Origin: Cellulomonas sp.
Lineage (GTDB): Bacteria; Actinomycetota; Actinomycetes; Actinomycetales; Cellulomonadaceae
Length of the DNA: 9,561 nt
Direction of reading: 5' to 3'
Assembly (NCBI GenBank): GCA_027451305.1
Contig: DAIDJQ010000031.1
Location: forward strand, 1-9,561
Shown here: in pieces, positions 6,864 to 9,561 of the stretch
How the letters are laid out: each line of letters starts with the position of its first letter
How positions within the stretch are numbered: the stretch's first letter is position 1
Notes under the pieces: model-generated
What the model was told of the DNA's origin: nothing
The model's input: only the letters and a program-made list of their open reading frames with translations
The model's database searches: none
Program-made: the position numbers and the translations under genes

Positions 6864-7439
6864 GTGAGCCACGACGCCTCCCCGTCCACGCGCGAGCAGC
6901 TGCGCGACCTGATCCGTGACCTCGCCGTGGTGCACGGCCGCGTCACGCTGGCGTCCGGACGGGAGGCCGACTACTACGTCGACCTCCGCCGCGTGACGCT
7001 GCACCACCGCGCCGCGCCCCTGATCGGCCACGTGCTGCTGGACCGTCTCGAGGAGGTCGGTCTGGGCCCGGGCGAGGTCGACGCCACCGGCGGCCTGACG
7101 CTCGGCGCCGACCCCGTGGCGACCGCGCTGCTGCACGCCGCGGCGAGCCGGGGCCTGGACCTCGACGCGTTCGTGGTCCGCAAGGAGGCGAAGGCGCACG
7201 GTCTGCAGCGGCGCATCGAGGGACCGGACATCGCCGGCCGGCGCGTCGTGGTGGTCGAGGACACCTCCACCACCGGCGGCTCCGTGGCGACCGCCGTCGA
7301 GGCGGTCCGGGAGGCCGGTGGCGAGGTGCGCGGCGTGGCCGTGCTGGTGGACCGGGACACGGGTGCCCGCGAGAAGATCGAGGCGCTCGGTGTGCCGTAC
7401 CACTTCCTGTACGGCCTCGCCGACCTGGGCCTCGCCTGA
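6864..7439 (+). CDS. pyrE: Orotate phosphoribosyltransferase PyrE
   Basis: PyrE joins orotate to PRPP to form orotidine 5'-monophosphate, the fifth step of pyrimidine synthesis, in the cytoplasm. The 191 residues include the N-terminal substrate segment SGREADYYVDLR (31-42) and the flexible catalytic loop around RKEAKAHG (106-113). The type I PRPP-binding motif VVVVEDTSTTGGS (128-140) has paired acidic residues E132 and D133. Length is slightly below E. coli PyrE (213) but normal for actinobacterial forms. The GTG start lies just after a -10 element and is predicted to be leaderless. The position downstream of an SDR gene and upstream of membrane proteins and lemA suggests pyrE may head the longer transcript that continues to lemA. 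A 46-base gap follows it. Confidence 0.95.
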   Translation: MSHDASPSTREQLRDLIRDLAVVHGRVTLASGREADYYVDLRRVTLHHRAAPLIGHVLLDRLEEVGLGPGEVDATGGLTLGADPVATALLHAAASRGLDLDAFVVRKEAKAHGLQRRIEGPDIAGRRVVVVEDTSTTGGSVATAVEAVREAGGEVRGVAVLVDRDTGAREKIEALGVPYHFLYGLADLGLA

Positions 7440-7456
7440 GCGGCAGGGTCTCAGGT
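7434..7456 (+). terminator. Weak hairpin at the pyrE stop codon
   Basis: CCTGAG (7435-7440) pairs with CTCAGG (7450-7455), extended by one G-U pair, around a 9-base loop. It includes the pyrE stop and lies 30 bases before the next ATG. There is no T-run. It may attenuate read-through from pyrE into the lemA group, or may be incidental. Confidence 0.22.
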
Positions 7457-7485
7457 CCGAGGCTTCGCGTGCCGATGACCGGGCC

Positions 7486-8376
7486 ATGAGACGCGAGGGC
7501 GGCGGCCCCCGGCGATGGCAGGTCACCGCGGTGCGCGTGCTCGCGTTCGTGGCGCTGCTCGTGATGGGCCTGCCGGTCCTGTGGGTGCTGTGCGACGAGC
7601 TCGTCGGTGCCCTCGCCGGTGCGGTCGGGGCAGACCCCAGCGGCTCGGCGGTCACCTGGCTCGCCTGGGGGCTGACGGTGCCGCTGTTCCTCCCGCTCGC
7701 GTGGCTCGCCTTCCGGACGAGCCTCGAGGGCGTCGCTCTCGGCCGCCGCGTGGTGCGCAGGTGGGCCGAGTCCCACGGCTGGTCGACGGGCGCGGTCCCC
7801 GAGCAGTTCGAGGACCGTTGGGGGTCGCCCCCGTTCGGGACGACGCGGTCCCGGGTGCTCGACCTGGTCAGCCGTGCCGACCCGCACGGCACCGTGTTCT
7901 CGATGACGTACGTGATCGACGACGTGCCGCGGCACGTGGTGACGACGGCTCGGCCGTTCGACGGATCGCCCGTGCGGCTGATCCCCAGGACGCTCGCCCG
8001 CGCTGCCGTCACTGCCGTCGGCGCCGTCGCGAGCCAGGAGATCTCCACGGAGTGGGCCGACTTCAACGAACGGTGGTCGATCGCCTCGGCCGAGCCTCGG
8101 CACGCGCTCGCGATCGTCCATCCGCGCATGATGGAACGGCTGATGCTGGTGGACGATCCGCACCTGGAGGTCCTCTTCGAGGGCGGTGACGTCGTCGCCC
8201 ACACGCCCGGCCGGACCGATCTGGGCCGGGTGCCGCCGATGGCCGAGCTGGTCACCGATCTGGCCGAGCTGGTGCCGGCCTACCTGCTCCAGGACGCCCA
8301 GGCTCTGCCTGGTGGCGCCACGCGCCGTCAGCTCCGTCACCTGCGCCGGGTGCGTCCGGGAGGATGGCAGGCGTGA
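7486..8376 (+). CDS. Membrane protein of unknown function, two predicted membrane segments, paralogue of the next gene
   Basis: I do not recognise a characterised function. The 296 residues begin with a basic tail (MRREGGGPRR), then two hydrophobic segments (about 16-44 and 56-77), then a soluble domain. This predicts an inner-membrane protein with a cytoplasmic C-terminal domain. The soluble part holds WAESHGW (93-99), PFG (116-118), DFN (192-194) and HPRMMERLM (212-220). These recur with nearly the same spacing in the next protein. The DFN...P.MMERL pattern recalls DUF3137-type proteins found beside lemA, but that link is from memory and uncertain. The ATG at 7486 has no clear ribosome binding site and no better in-frame start is visible. 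The stop overlaps the next gene's GTG (GTGA). The likely role, by context only, is an envelope function shared with LemA. Confidence 0.82.
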   Translation: MRREGGGPRRWQVTAVRVLAFVALLVMGLPVLWVLCDELVGALAGAVGADPSGSAVTWLAWGLTVPLFLPLAWLAFRTSLEGVALGRRVVRRWAESHGWSTGAVPEQFEDRWGSPPFGTTRSRVLDLVSRADPHGTVFSMTYVIDDVPRHVVTTARPFDGSPVRLIPRTLARAAVTAVGAVASQEISTEWADFNERWSIASAEPRHALAIVHPRMMERLMLVDDPHLEVLFEGGDVVAHTPGRTDLGRVPPMAELVTDLAELVPAYLLQDAQALPGGATRRQLRHLRRVRPGGWQA

Positions 8377-9074
8377 GCAGCTGGTTCGTCTGGCTCGTCG
8401 TGGTCGTGGCCCTTCTGGCCACCGCGGGGCAGGCGCTGCTGCGCGTCCGGGCGCGGCAACGGCTCCAGGGATGGGCGCGGTCGACCGGCTGGCGGTACTC
8501 CCCGCGGGACGACGAGTGGACGACGATCTCGTCGTCCCACCCCTTCGGCCAGGGCCGCGACCACCGTGCCTGCGACGTGGTGCAGGGTCCCTACGACGGC
8601 CGGGACGCGCTCGCGTTCGACTACCGCTGGACCACCGGCCACGGCCGGGACCGCGCCGTGCACCACGCGCACGTCGTCGCGCTGCGGCTGCCCGCCTTCC
8701 TGCCCACCGTCCAGGTGACCCCCGAGGGCCTCGGCACGGTGCTGGCCCACCTGGTCGGCGCCCAGGACGTCCGGTTCGAGTCCGACGACTTCAACCGTGC
8801 CTACCGCGTCACCGCGAGTGACCTGCGCACCGCCTCGGACGTGCTGAACCCCCGGCTGCTGGAGCGGCTGCTGCGCGCCGACGCGCGTCACGTCTCCTGG
8901 CGGATCGACGGCGGGTGGGTGCTGTCCTGGCGGCCCGGCGGCTGGGACCTCGACTCGCTGGCCGCCCGGCTCGGCGTGCTGGGCGCCGTGGTCCGCGCCG
9001 TACCCCGCCACGTGTGGCAGGACCACGGCTACGATCCGCTCACCGACAGCACCCCTGGAGAGGCCGTCCTGTGA
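8373..9074 (+). CDS. Membrane-anchored protein of unknown function, paralogue of the preceding gene
   Basis: The function is not known. The 233 residues start with one hydrophobic segment (WFVWLVVVVALLATAGQALL, 4-23) and a basic stretch (RVRARQR), predicting a single N-terminal anchor with the rest cytoplasmic. WARSTGW (34-40), PFG (57-59), DDFNRAY (138-144) and NPRLLERLL (159-167) mirror the preceding protein. The W-to-PFG gap (17) and the F-to-P gap (20) are identical in both, so these are divergent tandem duplicates. An ATG at 8364 is also in frame, but GGGAGG (8358-8363) abuts it. The same element is 9 bases from the GTG at 8373, which overlaps the upstream TGA, so I take the GTG. The stop in turn overlaps the lemA start (GTGA), indicating a translationally coupled set of three. 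Confidence 0.82.
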   Translation: MSSWFVWLVVVVALLATAGQALLRVRARQRLQGWARSTGWRYSPRDDEWTTISSSHPFGQGRDHRACDVVQGPYDGRDALAFDYRWTTGHGRDRAVHHAHVVALRLPAFLPTVQVTPEGLGTVLAHLVGAQDVRFESDDFNRAYRVTASDLRTASDVLNPRLLERLLRADARHVSWRIDGGWVLSWRPGGWDLDSLAARLGVLGAVVRAVPRHVWQDHGYDPLTDSTPGEAVL

Positions 9075-9561
9075 ACCCCGTGTCCGTCGTCCTGGTCGTG
9101 GTCGCGGCGATCGTCGTGCTGCTCCTGCTGTGGGCGGTGGCGCAGTACAACCGGCTGGTGCGGCTGCGGAACCTGGTGCAGGAGGCCTGGCGCCAGATCG
9201 ACGTGGAGCTGCACCGCCGGCACGACCTGATCCCCAACCTCGTCGAGACCGTCAAGGGCTACGCCGCCCACGAGCGCGTGGTGTTCGACGAGGTGGCCCG
9301 GGCCCGGGCCGCAGCCTCCGGCACCGCGGCCGGCCCCGCGCAGCAGGCCCAGCAGGAGAACGCGCTGACCGCGGCGCTCGGCCGGCTGTTCGCGGTGGCC
9401 GAGGCCTACCCGGTGCTGCGCGCGAGCGAGAACTTCCAGCAGCTGCAGGCCGAGCTGTCCAACACGGAGGACCGGATCGCGGCCGGCCGGCGGTTCTACA
9501 ACGCCAACGTGCGGGAGCTGAACACGGCCACCGAGACGTTCCCGTCGAACGTGGTCGCGGG
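9071..9561 (+). CDS. lemA: LemA family protein, C-terminus cut by window edge
   Basis: LemA proteins are small membrane-anchored helical-bundle proteins, widespread in bacteria, of unclear biochemical role and often linked to envelope or stress functions. The 163 visible residues show an N-terminal membrane segment (about 4-24). Then come the family core YNRLVRLRN (26-34), EAWRQIDVELHRRHDLIPNL (38-57), VKGYAAHE (61-68), YPVLRASENFQQLQAEL (113-129), and NTEDRIAAGRRFYNANVRELN (131-151). Typical full length is about 185-200 residues, so roughly 20-40 are missing. The GTG start overlaps the preceding stop and has GGAGAGG (9056-9062) 8 bases upstream. In actinobacteria lemA is commonly followed by a DUF2207-type membrane protein or a related envelope gene; that lies outside the window and is not seen here. 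Confidence 0.93.
   Translation, partial: MNPVSVVLVVVAAIVVLLLLWAVAQYNRLVRLRNLVQEAWRQIDVELHRRHDLIPNLVETVKGYAAHERVVFDEVARARAAASGTAAGPAQQAQQENALTAALGRLFAVAEAYPVLRASENFQQLQAELSNTEDRIAAGRRFYNANVRELNTATETFPSNVVA

Noticed and set aside
1..9561. Defence island, mobile element, CRISPR array, tRNA or riboswitch
   Set aside because: I found no transposase or integrase motifs, no regularly spaced repeats, no tRNA-like cloverleaf and no composition break. All genes look native in base and codon use.

Overview
The window is very GC-rich, with strong G/C bias at third codon positions, frequent GTG starts, and -10-like hexamers of the TANNNT type directly upstream of start codons. This points to a high-GC actinobacterium. 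A signal-peptide-less GH92 glycosidase and a GH13 glucosidase beside actinobacterial housekeeping genes fit Micrococcales, for example the Cellulomonadaceae. That placement is inference from gene content only. There are nine protein genes, the first and last cut by the window edges. I see no tRNA, rRNA, insertion sequence, phage gene or CRISPR array, and no gene-free stretch over 300 bases.

Left part (1-2739). The N-terminal third of a GH92 alpha-mannosidase-family protein and a complete trmL (wobble-position tRNA 2'-O-methyltransferase) lie on the minus strand. Diverging from trmL is a plus-strand aldo/keto reductase of the YghZ / L-glyceraldehyde-3-phosphate reductase type.

Middle part (2769-5975). 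A minus-strand pair reads recQ (helicase, zinc/winged-helix and HRDC regions) and then a GH13 alpha-amylase-family enzyme. The GH13 GTG follows the recQ TGA with no gap, and its ribosome binding site lies inside the recQ end, so the two look translationally coupled. The GH13 gene converges on the aldo/keto reductase gene, with a GC-rich hairpin at the junction.

Right part (6050-9561). A plus-strand short-chain dehydrogenase diverges from recQ across a 68-74-base region. That region carries two mirror-image CGTAGGGTG boxes, each placed for leaderless transcription. Next comes pyrE, with a recognisable -35/-10 promoter 9 bases from its GTG. After it come two related membrane-anchored proteins of unknown function and the start of lemA. 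Those last three genes are joined by GTGA stop/start overlaps and probably form one envelope-associated unit.

Most of the window is ordinary chromosomal housekeeping. I did not find a convincing new defence or mobile system. The parts most worth a second look are the tandem paralogous membrane proteins fused translationally to lemA, the symmetric divergent leaderless promoters, and the recQ-GH13 coupling.
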